Part shown: positions 1 through 5,063 of the stretch, piece after piece
Layout of the letters: the number at the start of each line of letters is the position of its first letter
Numbering within the stretch: position 1 is the first letter of the stretch
Source of the DNA: a virus
Virus record (IMG/VR): IMGVR_UViG_3300047554_000121
Coordinates: 1 to 24,838 of that record
Length of the DNA stretch: 24,838 nt
Direction: 5' to 3' (one strand)
The notes under the pieces: model-generated
What the model was told of the DNA's origin: nothing
Database searches by the model: none
Seen by the model: only the letters and a program-made list of their open reading frames with translations
Program-made: the position numbers and the translations under genes

Positions 1-74
1 TCCCCTTTGTCATTGCGTTCGACGACACGGATAATGTCGTCGTTGCGATCGTAGAATGCGTCAACGTAACTCAA
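1..74 (-). CDS. 43: DNA polymerase gp43-like, N-terminal end only (partial at left edge)
   Basis: Only the first 24 codons lie in the window, and the gene runs off the left edge. The start is a TTG at 72-74: an in-frame TAG lies four codons upstream (84-86) and an AGGAG Shine-Dalgarno sits six bases before the TTG. The peptide begins MSYVDAFYDRNDDIIRVVER, which I recall as the start of family B replicative polymerases (gp43) in a group of T4-like marine phages. That recognition is from memory and rests on 24 residues, so it is probable and not certain. Its position downstream of a DsbA-like gene and the hairpin just before its Shine-Dalgarno (see 87-104) fit gp43, which in T4 represses its own translation. 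A non-ATG start is unusual for this highly packed genome and would also lower expression. Confidence 0.6.
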   Translation of the reverse strand, partial: MSYVDAFYDRNDDIIRVVERNDKG

Positions 75-86
75 ATTTTTCTCCTA

Positions 87-104
87 TGCAATTTATGGCT
101 TGCA
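87..104 (-). promoter_or_regulatory. Candidate gp43 translational operator hairpin
   Basis: On the minus strand TGCAAGCCATAAATTGCA forms a perfect 5-bp stem (TGCAA/TTGCA) with an 8-nt loop GCCATAAA. One base later comes the AGGAG Shine-Dalgarno of the polymerase gene. The T4 gp43 operator is also a 5-bp stem with an 8-nt loop next to the Shine-Dalgarno, bound by the polymerase itself. The geometric match is seen in the sequence; the function is inferred. Confidence 0.5.
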
Positions 105-152
105 AATACCTAACGTGCGGCTTATGGCCTCGCCTACCATCTAATTTAAATT

Positions 153-160
153 TATTTATA
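153..160 (-). promoter_or_regulatory. Late-promoter octamer TATAAATA upstream of gp43
   Basis: The minus strand reads TATAAATA, a perfect match to the T4 late promoter octamer, overlapping the stop codon of the small membrane protein gene and about 79 bases before the gp43 start. T4 late promoters need no -35 element. The surroundings are AT-rich, so chance is possible, and a late promoter for a replication gene would be unusual. It could serve something beyond the left edge. Confidence 0.35.
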
Positions 161-449
161 ACATACGGATTAGGCCGATAGTATCTATGGTCGTTAATAG
201 CAGGTAGTTAGCCAGCATGCCAAACGATTTCCTAGTATAAGCAGCCCAACCATACATAGCGCAACCAGTAATCCAGATAGGATATAAGATAAGTAGGGGA
301 GGAGTGGGGACCGTGAGAGCCATAGTAATGCTACATCCAATCGAGATAGCCCAAGCCACGACTTCGACCACGAAACGAAACGGGTGAGATCTCCAATCAT
401 CTTTAATCCATTCTATAGTGCCGGCGAACACATTTGCTAAAAAAATCAT
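156..449 (-). CDS. Small integral membrane protein, unknown function
   Basis: A 97-residue protein with three hydrophobic segments, roughly residues 26-46, 50-70 and 78-95, after a short amphipathic start containing WIKDDW. It is not a recognisable holin and has no catalytic motif. I recall similar proteins in marine T4-like phages, with conserved KDDWRSHP and a C-terminal LLxTIDTIG, but none with a known role. Its ATG overlaps the stop of the DsbA-like gene by four bases (ATGA), so the two are probably translationally coupled and transcribed from the promoter at 727-755. The gap of about 80 bases to gp43 downstream holds the gp43 leader. An inner-membrane location is inferred from hydrophobicity only. 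Confidence 0.8.
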   Translation of the reverse strand: MIFLANVFAGTIEWIKDDWRSHPFRFVVEVVAWAISIGCSITMALTVPTPPLLILYPIWITGCAMYGWAAYTRKSFGMLANYLLLTTIDTIGLIRML

Positions 450-706
450 TCGGGTAATCTCTTGGTAACACCTAAGATCATTTCAATTTCATCCCACTCT
501 TCTTCGTGTGACTTCCAATTATCTTTGTGTGCGATTTTAATTGCTTTATTGATGATGCTAGGCTTTACTTGCAGTTCTTCTGCAACAGCTTTGACAGTTT
601 CTTTAAGACCTTCTTGCAGATCTTCTATTTCACGAAGGACATTACCACCTTCGTTGATTAATCTCTCTAGTTTTGCTTTTTCTTCCGGACCATACATCTT
701 TGCCAT
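446..706 (-). CDS. dsbA: DsbA-like double-stranded DNA-binding late transcription protein
   Basis: An 86-residue, charged, helical protein. Residues 1-40 look like a coiled coil (EKAKLERLINEGG...EIEDLQEGLKET), followed by an AEELQVKPSIINKAIKIAHKDN segment that resembles the ELGVDGKMFNRLLALYHKDN stretch of T4 DsbA (89 residues) in length, position and the HKDN ending. T4 DsbA binds double-stranded DNA near late promoters and aids late transcription. The ATG has a strong AAGGAG Shine-Dalgarno, and a good sigma-70 promoter lies just upstream (727-755), so early expression is likely. That would suit a protein needed to switch on late genes. Assignment is by remembered similarity. Confidence 0.65.
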   Translation of the reverse strand: MAKMYGPEEKAKLERLINEGGNVLREIEDLQEGLKETVKAVAEELQVKPSIINKAIKIAHKDNWKSHEEEWDEIEMILGVTKRLPE

Positions 707-726
707 ATAATTCTCCTTATAGGACT

Positions 727-755
727 ATTATATAGTCAATAAAAAAGCCAGTCAA
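727..755 (-). promoter_or_regulatory. Sigma-70-type promoter built into a terminator (drives the dsbA-like gene)
   Basis: The minus strand has TTGACT (755-750), a 17-base spacer (749-733) and a perfect TATAAT (732-727). The expected start is near 720, giving a leader of about 14 bases with AAGGAG before the ATG at 706. The -35 box lies in the loop and right arm of the terminator at 743-771, and the terminator T-tract is part of the spacer. Element quality and spacing are near consensus. Confidence 0.75.
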
Positions 756-771
756 CTAAGGACTGGCTTTT
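743..771 (-). terminator. Rho-independent terminator of late operon E
   Basis: A stem GCCAGTC/GACTGGC, extended by A/T pairs, with a 7-nt loop, lies 18 bases beyond the stop of the 289-residue gene. On the minus strand it is followed by six T residues, so it reads best for minus-strand transcription. It also contains the -35 box of the next promoter. Confidence 0.85.
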
Positions 772-788
772 GTTTACCAAAATGTTAA

Positions 789-1658
789 TTATTTCTGATC
801 TTCGGATAGAACATCATACATTTCGAATACACCACCGTTACGCTCGTAGATTAAACCAGCATAAAGATCTGCCTTCATGCCTTCACCTAGCTTGCTGGTA
901 GCAACTCGAGTGGCCCAATTGAACAATGCTTTATCGATAGGATCGATTTGTTGTTGACCGCCACTTTCTTGAACTAGCTTAACCATATCTTTGAAAGATA
1001 ATTTTTGTTCTACGCTTTCAGCAACAACTTTCTTTAGTTGAACTTTTGATTCGTTCTTCTTACCGAAATATTTTTCTTGCTTGGCAGACATACCTTTCTT
1101 GCCTTCTTTCTTGTCGCCGCCTTTTTCAGCAGCGGCTTTCTTCATTGGCTCTTTCTTGTCGCCGTCTTTGTCTACGTCTAAAAAGTCTGGCTTAGCACCT
1201 TCTTCCATCTTCTTAGCTTTTTTGTCTTTCTTTTCTTCTTTGTCGGCCTTCTTAGCTTCGACCATCTTAGAAAACTTAGACTTGAACTGTTCAGGATCTA
1301 TAGACTCTTTTTTAGCTTTTTTCTTGGACTTTGGAGCATCATCATCTGCATCTGGATCAGTATCTTTATCATCGGATCCGCCGTAGTTGCCTGGTCCTGC
1401 TTTATGAACGATACCTGTCTTAGTCTTAGTAACAGTTCCGCCTTTGGCAGTCTTTTTGCTGTCACCGACTTTCATTTCTTCTTTAACATCGTCTTCGGCT
1501 TTTTTCTTAGCTTCTGCGATATAAGAAGAAGTTCCTGCTAAAACACGAAGTTGTGCATCTTCATTGAGCTGCACAGCTTTTGGTAATTCTGGAGCAGCGA
1601 TGGTTTCGATCTTGTCATCCATCGAGCTGATTTTTGTAATTAATGATTTAAAGTCCAT
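789..1658 (-). CDS. Lysine-rich virion-associated protein, last gene of the capsid-cargo operon
   Basis: A 289-residue protein in three parts. Residues 1-60 are mixed (MDFKSLITKISSMDDKIETI, then ELPKAVQLNEDAQLRVLAG). Residues 55-205 are low-complexity, dominated by K, E, D and A, with runs such as KKAEDDVKEEMK and DVDKDGDKKEP. The C-terminal 80 residues are ordered (LSFKDMVKLVQESGG...FNWATRVATSKLGEG...YDVLSEDQK). No enzyme motif is visible. I recall similar proteins in marine T4-like phages without a known role. The middle looks like a disordered polyampholyte, which would fit a scaffold-like or internal head protein. It has an AGGAT/TAGGA-type ribosome site, its own late promoter octamer at 1685-1692, and ends at the operon terminator. 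Confidence 0.8.
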   Translation of the reverse strand: MDFKSLITKISSMDDKIETIAAPELPKAVQLNEDAQLRVLAGTSSYIAEAKKKAEDDVKEEMKVGDSKKTAKGGTVTKTKTGIVHKAGPGNYGGSDDKDTDPDADDDAPKSKKKAKKESIDPEQFKSKFSKMVEAKKADKEEKKDKKAKKMEEGAKPDFLDVDKDGDKKEPMKKAAAEKGGDKKEGKKGMSAKQEKYFGKKNESKVQLKKVVAESVEQKLSFKDMVKLVQESGGQQQIDPIDKALFNWATRVATSKLGEGMKADLYAGLIYERNGGVFEMYDVLSEDQK

Positions 1659-1684
1659 AGTCCTAATCCTAAAGGTGTATAATG

Positions 1685-1692
1685 TATTTATC
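1685..1692 (-). promoter_or_regulatory. Late promoter GATAAATA for the 289-residue gene
   Basis: The minus strand reads GATAAATACATT, close to the T4 late promoter TATAAATACTATT. It lies 27 bases before the ATG at 1658. Expected transcription start is near 1679, leaving a leader of about 20 bases that includes the ribosome-binding site. It overlaps the stop region of the preceding gene, as T4 late promoters often do. Confidence 0.6.
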
Positions 1693-1870
1693 TTTTGATT
1701 GCCGGTCCGCCAAAAAGGCTAACATTCTTAGTATCTAGGGCATTTGCACTAACTACTTTGGCTTTCTTTTTGCTGACTTTTTTAGTGAAATCAGGGTTAA
1801 CAACAGTGGCAATATTACCTGCACTAGTAGCGCCTGCTGTAGCTGTTTCGAAGATTTCTCTGATTTTCAT
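1688..1870 (-). CDS. 60-residue basic protein with capsid-targeting-like N-terminus
   Basis: The protein begins MKIREIFETATAGATSAGN. The start resembles the T4 capsid-targeting peptide (MKTYQEFIAE), and IFE|T fits the gp21 prohead protease pattern of hydrophobic-x-E before the cut. The rest is basic (KKVSKKKAKVV) and ends LFGGPAIKR. No function is known to me. No Shine-Dalgarno is visible before the ATG; the preceding gene stops 11 bases upstream, so translation may depend on re-initiation. It is the shortest of the proteins in this operon with the N-terminal signature apart from the tiny peptide at 2878-2952. Confidence 0.75.
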   Translation of the reverse strand: MKIREIFETATAGATSAGNIATVVNPDFTKKVSKKKAKVVSANALDTKNVSLFGGPAIKR

Positions 1871-1880
1871 GATATAATAT

Positions 1881-2081
1881 TTATTTCTTCTTGCCGCTCT
1901 TCATGTTAGCGCACCAGTGATACATCTTAGCCTTTTCACCGCTGGCATTTTTAGCACGTTTGCGCAGGTCTGTTACACTGCCATTACAGCTAGCACCTGA
2001 GCGTTTTACACGCCCTGGGCGACTTTTGCCTTTGCGTTTTCCGTCTGCAAAGTTCTCGTTTATAATGTCAGAAATTCTCAT
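1881..2081 (-). CDS. 66-residue basic Cys-containing protein with capsid-targeting-like N-terminus
   Basis: Residues 1-9 are MRISDIINE, matching the hydrophobic-x-E end of a gp21-cleaved capsid-targeting peptide. The remainder is a strongly basic module with two cysteines: RPGRVKRSGASCNGSV, then LRKRAKNASGEKAKMYHWC and a KKK tail. I recall this module as a recurring one in marine T4-like phage proteins, often fused to other domains. Its charge suggests DNA binding, and the C/HxC residues could bind metal, but neither is shown. The start overlaps the stop of the GH19 gene by four bases (ATGA), so expression is coupled to it. Confidence 0.8.
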   Translation of the reverse strand: MRISDIINENFADGKRKGKSRPGRVKRSGASCNGSVTDLRKRAKNASGEKAKMYHWCANMKSGKKK

Positions 2082-2881
2082 TTCATAGCTACCATGAATG
2101 CTTGATGTTTTTCTTTTCTTTGATCTAGATGTTTCATGCCAGGGTTAATGGGCTTTGTTACATCTTTGGTATTTTTGAAATTGTCAACTTTATCACGAAC
2201 TCTTTCTTTCCAATACCACACTGCTACTTTGGCGGCTATCTCTGGTTTTTCTAAAAGTTCGGGTTTGTTAACTAGATCAATCCCTAGAGCATCGCTGGCT
2301 TTTTTATAGTTGTATTTTCCTGTGAGCTGTATATAACCACGACCTTTATATTTGGCACCATCGCCGGGCTTGGTGTTTCCTAACGCTTTTGCTTTCTTGG
2401 GAGCGAATTTTATATCATATTTTTTAAAATCTAACACGCCACCTATTTCTTTCATATGTTTAAAATCCATAGTTTCGTGAGCGCATTGTGCTAGGAATGC
2501 AGCAAGTTCGTTTCCCTTGATACCAGCTTTTTCAGCAGCTTTTTTAAGATATACTTCGTGCGGGTTTCCAGTAACGGATTTTGAAATTTCTTTTTTACTT
2601 ACTTGAGATATAGGATCTTTTGCTTTAGGTTTAGCAGCTTCAGCATCACCGGGACTACCAAATGCTAATGCAGTGCCTAGTGCTCCAGCAGCGGCCCAAT
2701 CTTTCCAACCTTCTTGTTCAATGCTTTCACCGGCTCCGCCGCCATCACCACCTGCGCCGCCCCCGTCTCCGCTGTAGCCAGTAGCATAACCGTAACCACC
2801 GTAAGGTCCTGGACCGTAAGCAGCCCAGCGAGGCTTTTTACGCTTACGCTTTTTTTCAGTTACAAACTCATGTGCTCTCAT
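2078..2881 (-). CDS. GH19-like muramidase/chitinase-type enzyme with capsid-targeting-like N-terminus
   Basis: A 267-residue protein. Residues 1-9 (MRAHEFVTE) closely resemble the T4 internal-protein signal MKTYQEFIAE and end at a gp21-type site. A basic patch (KKRKRKK) and a Gly/Tyr-rich linker (about 20-55) follow, then a hydrophobic stretch (about 61-83, AAAGALGTALAFG...AEAA). The catalytic domain spans about 106-265 and has the GH19 hallmarks: AQCAHET with the likely catalytic Glu136, and YKGRGYIQLTGKYNY (178-192). GH19 members in phages cut peptidoglycan. A second GH19 protein in the lysis cassette (13022-13651) is shorter and lacks the N-terminal extension, so this copy more likely travels in the virion than acts in lysis. 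No Shine-Dalgarno is seen; its ATG overlaps the stop of a 24-residue ORF by ATGA. Confidence 0.85.
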   Translation of the reverse strand: MRAHEFVTEKKRKRKKPRWAAYGPGPYGGYGYATGYSGDGGGAGGDGGGAGESIEQEGWKDWAAAGALGTALAFGSPGDAEAAKPKAKDPISQVSKKEISKSVTGNPHEVYLKKAAEKAGIKGNELAAFLAQCAHETMDFKHMKEIGGVLDFKKYDIKFAPKKAKALGNTKPGDGAKYKGRGYIQLTGKYNYKKASDALGIDLVNKPELLEKPEIAAKVAVWYWKERVRDKVDNFKNTKDVTKPINPGMKHLDQRKEKHQAFMVAMK

Positions 2882-2952
2882 ACAGGACTGTAAGGATTTA
2901 AGGGACGATCTTCTTCGCCCTGTTGTTCTGGATATACTGGGTATTCATTCAT
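2878..2952 (-). CDS. 24-residue acidic, proline-rich peptide
   Basis: A very short ORF starting MNEYPVYPEQQ and ending NPYSPV. Its ATG overlaps the stop of the upstream gene by four bases (ATGA at 2949-2952), and its stop overlaps the start of the GH19 gene in the same way (ATGA at 2878-2881). It has GGAG ten or so bases before the ATG. Two exact ATGA junctions around an ORF of this size argue that it is translated. It may exist to carry ribosomes onto the GH19 gene, which has no Shine-Dalgarno of its own, or be a small virion peptide. It contains four prolines and three tyrosines and has no recognisable family. Confidence 0.6.
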   Translation of the reverse strand: MNEYPVYPEQQGEEDRPLNPYSPV

Positions 2953-3164
2953 ACTGGTTTCTCTCCAGTTAGATAAGGTTTACTAAACCATAACTTAAAC
3001 CATTCTGGGGTTCCGGGTCTGATGTCGTGTTTCTTCATCAGCTCTCCTTTTTCGTTACCAGTAACACTGATATTACTTCCATCTAGAGGATCAACGGGAT
3101 TATATTTTACATAACCCTTAAATTCGTTGATACCGGCAAGACGTTTTAATTCTTCGAGTTCCAT
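2949..3164 (-). CDS. 71-residue protein with capsid-targeting-like N-terminus
   Basis: The protein begins MELEELKRLAGINEFKGY, again with a hydrophobic-x-E (INE) site near residue 14 and an amphipathic start. The rest is soluble and mixed in charge, with RPGTPEWFKLWFSKPYLTGE near the C-terminus. An in-frame ATG 13 codons further upstream would lengthen it, but the start at 3164 overlaps the previous stop as TAATG, the coupling used throughout this operon, so I prefer it. I recall the MELEELKRLAG opening from other marine phage proteins. Function unknown. Confidence 0.8.
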   Translation of the reverse strand: MELEELKRLAGINEFKGYVKYNPVDPLDGSNISVTGNEKGELMKKHDIRPGTPEWFKLWFSKPYLTGEKPV

Positions 3165-3760
3165 TATGCTGTAGGTGCTTCGCCGGTGATATGCACAGTC
3201 CACTTCTTACCAGTGGCGTCGGATTTCTTCTGCGCCCAATCTTGTAATTGACGATAATGTTGTTTTTCTTTAAAGTCATCGGCATAGGTTCCACGACCTT
3301 GGAATACTTTCCATTTCTTACCGTTGATGTAGATAGCAAAGTTGTTTGGCGGTTCTGTGTTACCCTCGTCCCAATCGTCGGCTCTGTTTCTACGGCCAGA
3401 CCAACCGGGGCTAAAACTTGTGCCGCCTCCGAAGTATCCTGCTTCGTCCATATTTGTTCCTTCACTAGTATCCATCCGATCCCAAGCACGGTTAGCTGTT
3501 TGTTGATTCTTTTTAGCAGCCTTAGCATCGCGTTTGTCGTCTGCTTTGATCATACGATCCACAGCACGTTTCTGCACCTTGGTCAACATCTTTTGACCTT
3601 TAGCAGTATCACCGTATTCCTCTACTTTGCCTTTGTGCTTTTCGTATCCTTGTTTCTGTTCTTTCTTCTTATCTCGATGTGCGCCAGCACCTGATGTCTG
3701 TTGTTGACGAACTACAGGATTGCGAGGCTTACTTGCGGGTATAAATTCTTTTGCTTTCAT
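3164..3760 (-). CDS. 198-residue modular virion-associated protein
   Basis: The N-terminus MKAKEFIPASKPRNPVV resembles the capsid-targeting start (compare MRAHEFVTE of the GH19 gene) but has no Glu at the expected cut. A basic, glutamine-rich region follows (SGAGAHRDKKKEQKQGYEKHKGKVEEYGD), which I recall as an exchangeable module in marine T4-like phages. Residues 60-100 are lysine-rich and helical, residues 105-130 are Gly/Ser-rich, and the C-terminal 65 residues are a compact module (FAIYINGKKWKVFQGRGTYA...WTVHITGE) that also recurs in such phages. No enzyme motif. It starts within an ATGA overlap with the nucleotidyltransferase gene and ends in a TAATG overlap. Confidence 0.8.
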   Translation of the reverse strand: MKAKEFIPASKPRNPVVRQQQTSGAGAHRDKKKEQKQGYEKHKGKVEEYGDTAKGQKMLTKVQKRAVDRMIKADDKRDAKAAKKNQQTANRAWDRMDTSEGTNMDEAGYFGGGTSFSPGWSGRRNRADDWDEGNTEPPNNFAIYINGKKWKVFQGRGTYADDFKEKQHYRQLQDWAQKKSDATGKKWTVHITGEAPTA

Positions 3761-4728
3761 GATGATCTCTTTTGTTTAGGACCTTTACGAGTCTTCCATT
3801 TCTTATCTGTCGAACACCAGTAGCGACCATATCCTTCGTTGATATCATCTAACATAGGATCTATGCCACGACTGCGAATGCCACCTTTTTTACGCACCTT
3901 AGACAATTCTTCAAGAGCATGACGTATTTGTTCTACGTTCATTTTTAATTCGTCAAACTGTTTTGCGATAGTCTGCCATTCCCCAGGACTGGCTTTGTCA
4001 ACACGAGCAGCTATATCTTTAAATTGATTTGCTGCTCTTAGCATTCTATATTTTAATTTCGCAGGGTTACCTCCTGCACCGTAGATCATTGGATCCATGG
4101 GATCTGCAGGATCCATCTCGATAGGAGCCTCTGAAATACTTTCCGAGATCTTCATACCTTTACGAACAGCAGAAAATAATGGTTTGGCTAGCTCGCCTGC
4201 ACCGGTAGCCTCTTTGAAAGCTTCAAAGTCGTTGTTAGCTGCGGCAGCACGAGCACCACTAGCGGAAACACCTGCTACACCTTCGGCACCATCTTCTCTC
4301 TCACCACTGGATACAAAATCTAAAACTTCAAATTTATAATAACCGTGACTCTTACCTTCAACTCCATTATAGGCTTCTAAAAGTTTTTTCATATCTTCTA
4401 AACGATCACTACCTGCTACAAAGGTAGCAGCAGTATATCCTTGATCATGAAGATAGGAAGCAACTTTTACTATAGTGTTCAATCCAGCGTCATCGACAAC
4501 GTTATTAGCATACTCGGGAAACATTTCCTTGATGAACTTAATTTTTGTTCCATAGTCTAAAGGATTCTTTTTAGGATCTTGACTTTGGCTGACAAAAATC
4601 TTCATGTCGCCGCCTTGACTTTTCATAGTGTCTAACACTTGTTTGTGACCAATAGTAGGAGGGTTCATCCTGCCAAAGCAGAACGTTACATGTTTTGTGT
4701 CAGCTTCAAATAACTCGTTGAGTAACAT
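3757..4728 (-). CDS. Nucleotidyltransferase (HxGH superfamily) with capsid-targeting-like N-terminus
   Basis: A 323-residue protein. After MLLNELFE|AD, which resembles the start of T4 Alt (MELITELFDE), a nucleotidylyltransferase domain covers about residues 12-195. It has GRMNPPTIGHKQ (19-30) as the HxGH-type nucleotide-binding motif and VSASGARAAA (154-163) as the ISxTxxR-like C-terminal motif. Members move a nucleotide onto a phosphorylated substrate such as NMN, phosphopantetheine or CTP-using alcohols; the substrate here cannot be told. The C-terminal part has a helical stretch (about 220-300) and a basic tail with YWCSTDKKWKTRKG. If packaged, it would be an enzyme delivered with the DNA, comparable in logic to Alt. 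Coupled at both ends (TAATG, ATGA). Confidence 0.85.
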   Translation of the reverse strand: MLLNELFEADTKHVTFCFGRMNPPTIGHKQVLDTMKSQGGDMKIFVSQSQDPKKNPLDYGTKIKFIKEMFPEYANNVVDDAGLNTIVKVASYLHDQGYTAATFVAGSDRLEDMKKLLEAYNGVEGKSHGYYKFEVLDFVSSGEREDGAEGVAGVSASGARAAAANNDFEAFKEATGAGELAKPLFSAVRKGMKISESISEAPIEMDPADPMDPMIYGAGGNPAKLKYRMLRAANQFKDIAARVDKASPGEWQTIAKQFDELKMNVEQIRHALEELSKVRKKGGIRSRGIDPMLDDINEGYGRYWCSTDKKWKTRKGPKQKRSS

Positions 4729-5063
4729 TACTTGTAATCGCCCTTCTCGATATGTTTTTCTTGTTCTTCCGCAAATCGTTTTGCTAAATCGATTAATTTT
4801 TCTTTAGGAAATTTTTCGTCTCTATCTTGGATATCGAACATTTTGCAATAGTGATTTAAACAATTTTCTATTGGTCTAATATAGACTTTGAAAACATGAG
4901 GATTTCCTTTGTGTTCTTTATGCCTATCGACCGCAGGAAAGAAATAACGATTTAACATGTCGTTATCGTTGTCTATAAAAAATTTTAAATCATCTAACCA
5001 ATCGATTTCTTCATCATCTTGTTTAGGTGCGCCTATGGGCGAAAACATTTCTTTTAAAAGCAT
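4728..5063 (-). CDS. 111-residue protein, unknown function
   Basis: The start at 5063 (MLLKEMFSPIGAPKQ) overlaps the previous stop as TAATG and has GGAG six bases upstream; a longer form from 5120 would overlap the preceding gene by 58 bases and is less likely. The opening resembles MLLNELFEA of the next gene but lacks a Glu at the cleavage position. The body is acidic and helical: EEIDWLDDLKFFIDNDND, then FFPAVDRHKEHKGNPH, then LAKRFAEEQEKHIEKGDYK. No catalytic motif is recognised. It belongs to the same transcription unit as the cargo-like proteins. Confidence 0.8.
   Translation of the reverse strand: MLLKEMFSPIGAPKQDDEEIDWLDDLKFFIDNDNDMLNRYFFPAVDRHKEHKGNPHVFKVYIRPIENCLNHYCKMFDIQDRDEKFPKEKLIDLAKRFAEEQEKHIEKGDYK

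Noticed and set aside
93-140. 15-codon ORF in the gp43 leader (minus strand)
   Set aside because: No Shine-Dalgarno; its stop lies in the loop of the operator-like hairpin, which could be meaningful, but nothing else supports translation.
1878-1885. AATAAATA on the minus strand before the 60-residue gene
   Set aside because: It overlaps a Lys-Lys-stop stretch and would start RNA within about two bases of the ATG; an AT-rich coincidence is more likely.
3248-3694. 148-residue plus-strand ORF
   Set aside because: Opposite a lysine-rich minus-strand gene; its Phe/Leu/Ser-rich make-up is the expected mirror of Lys/Glu codons, and it has no context.
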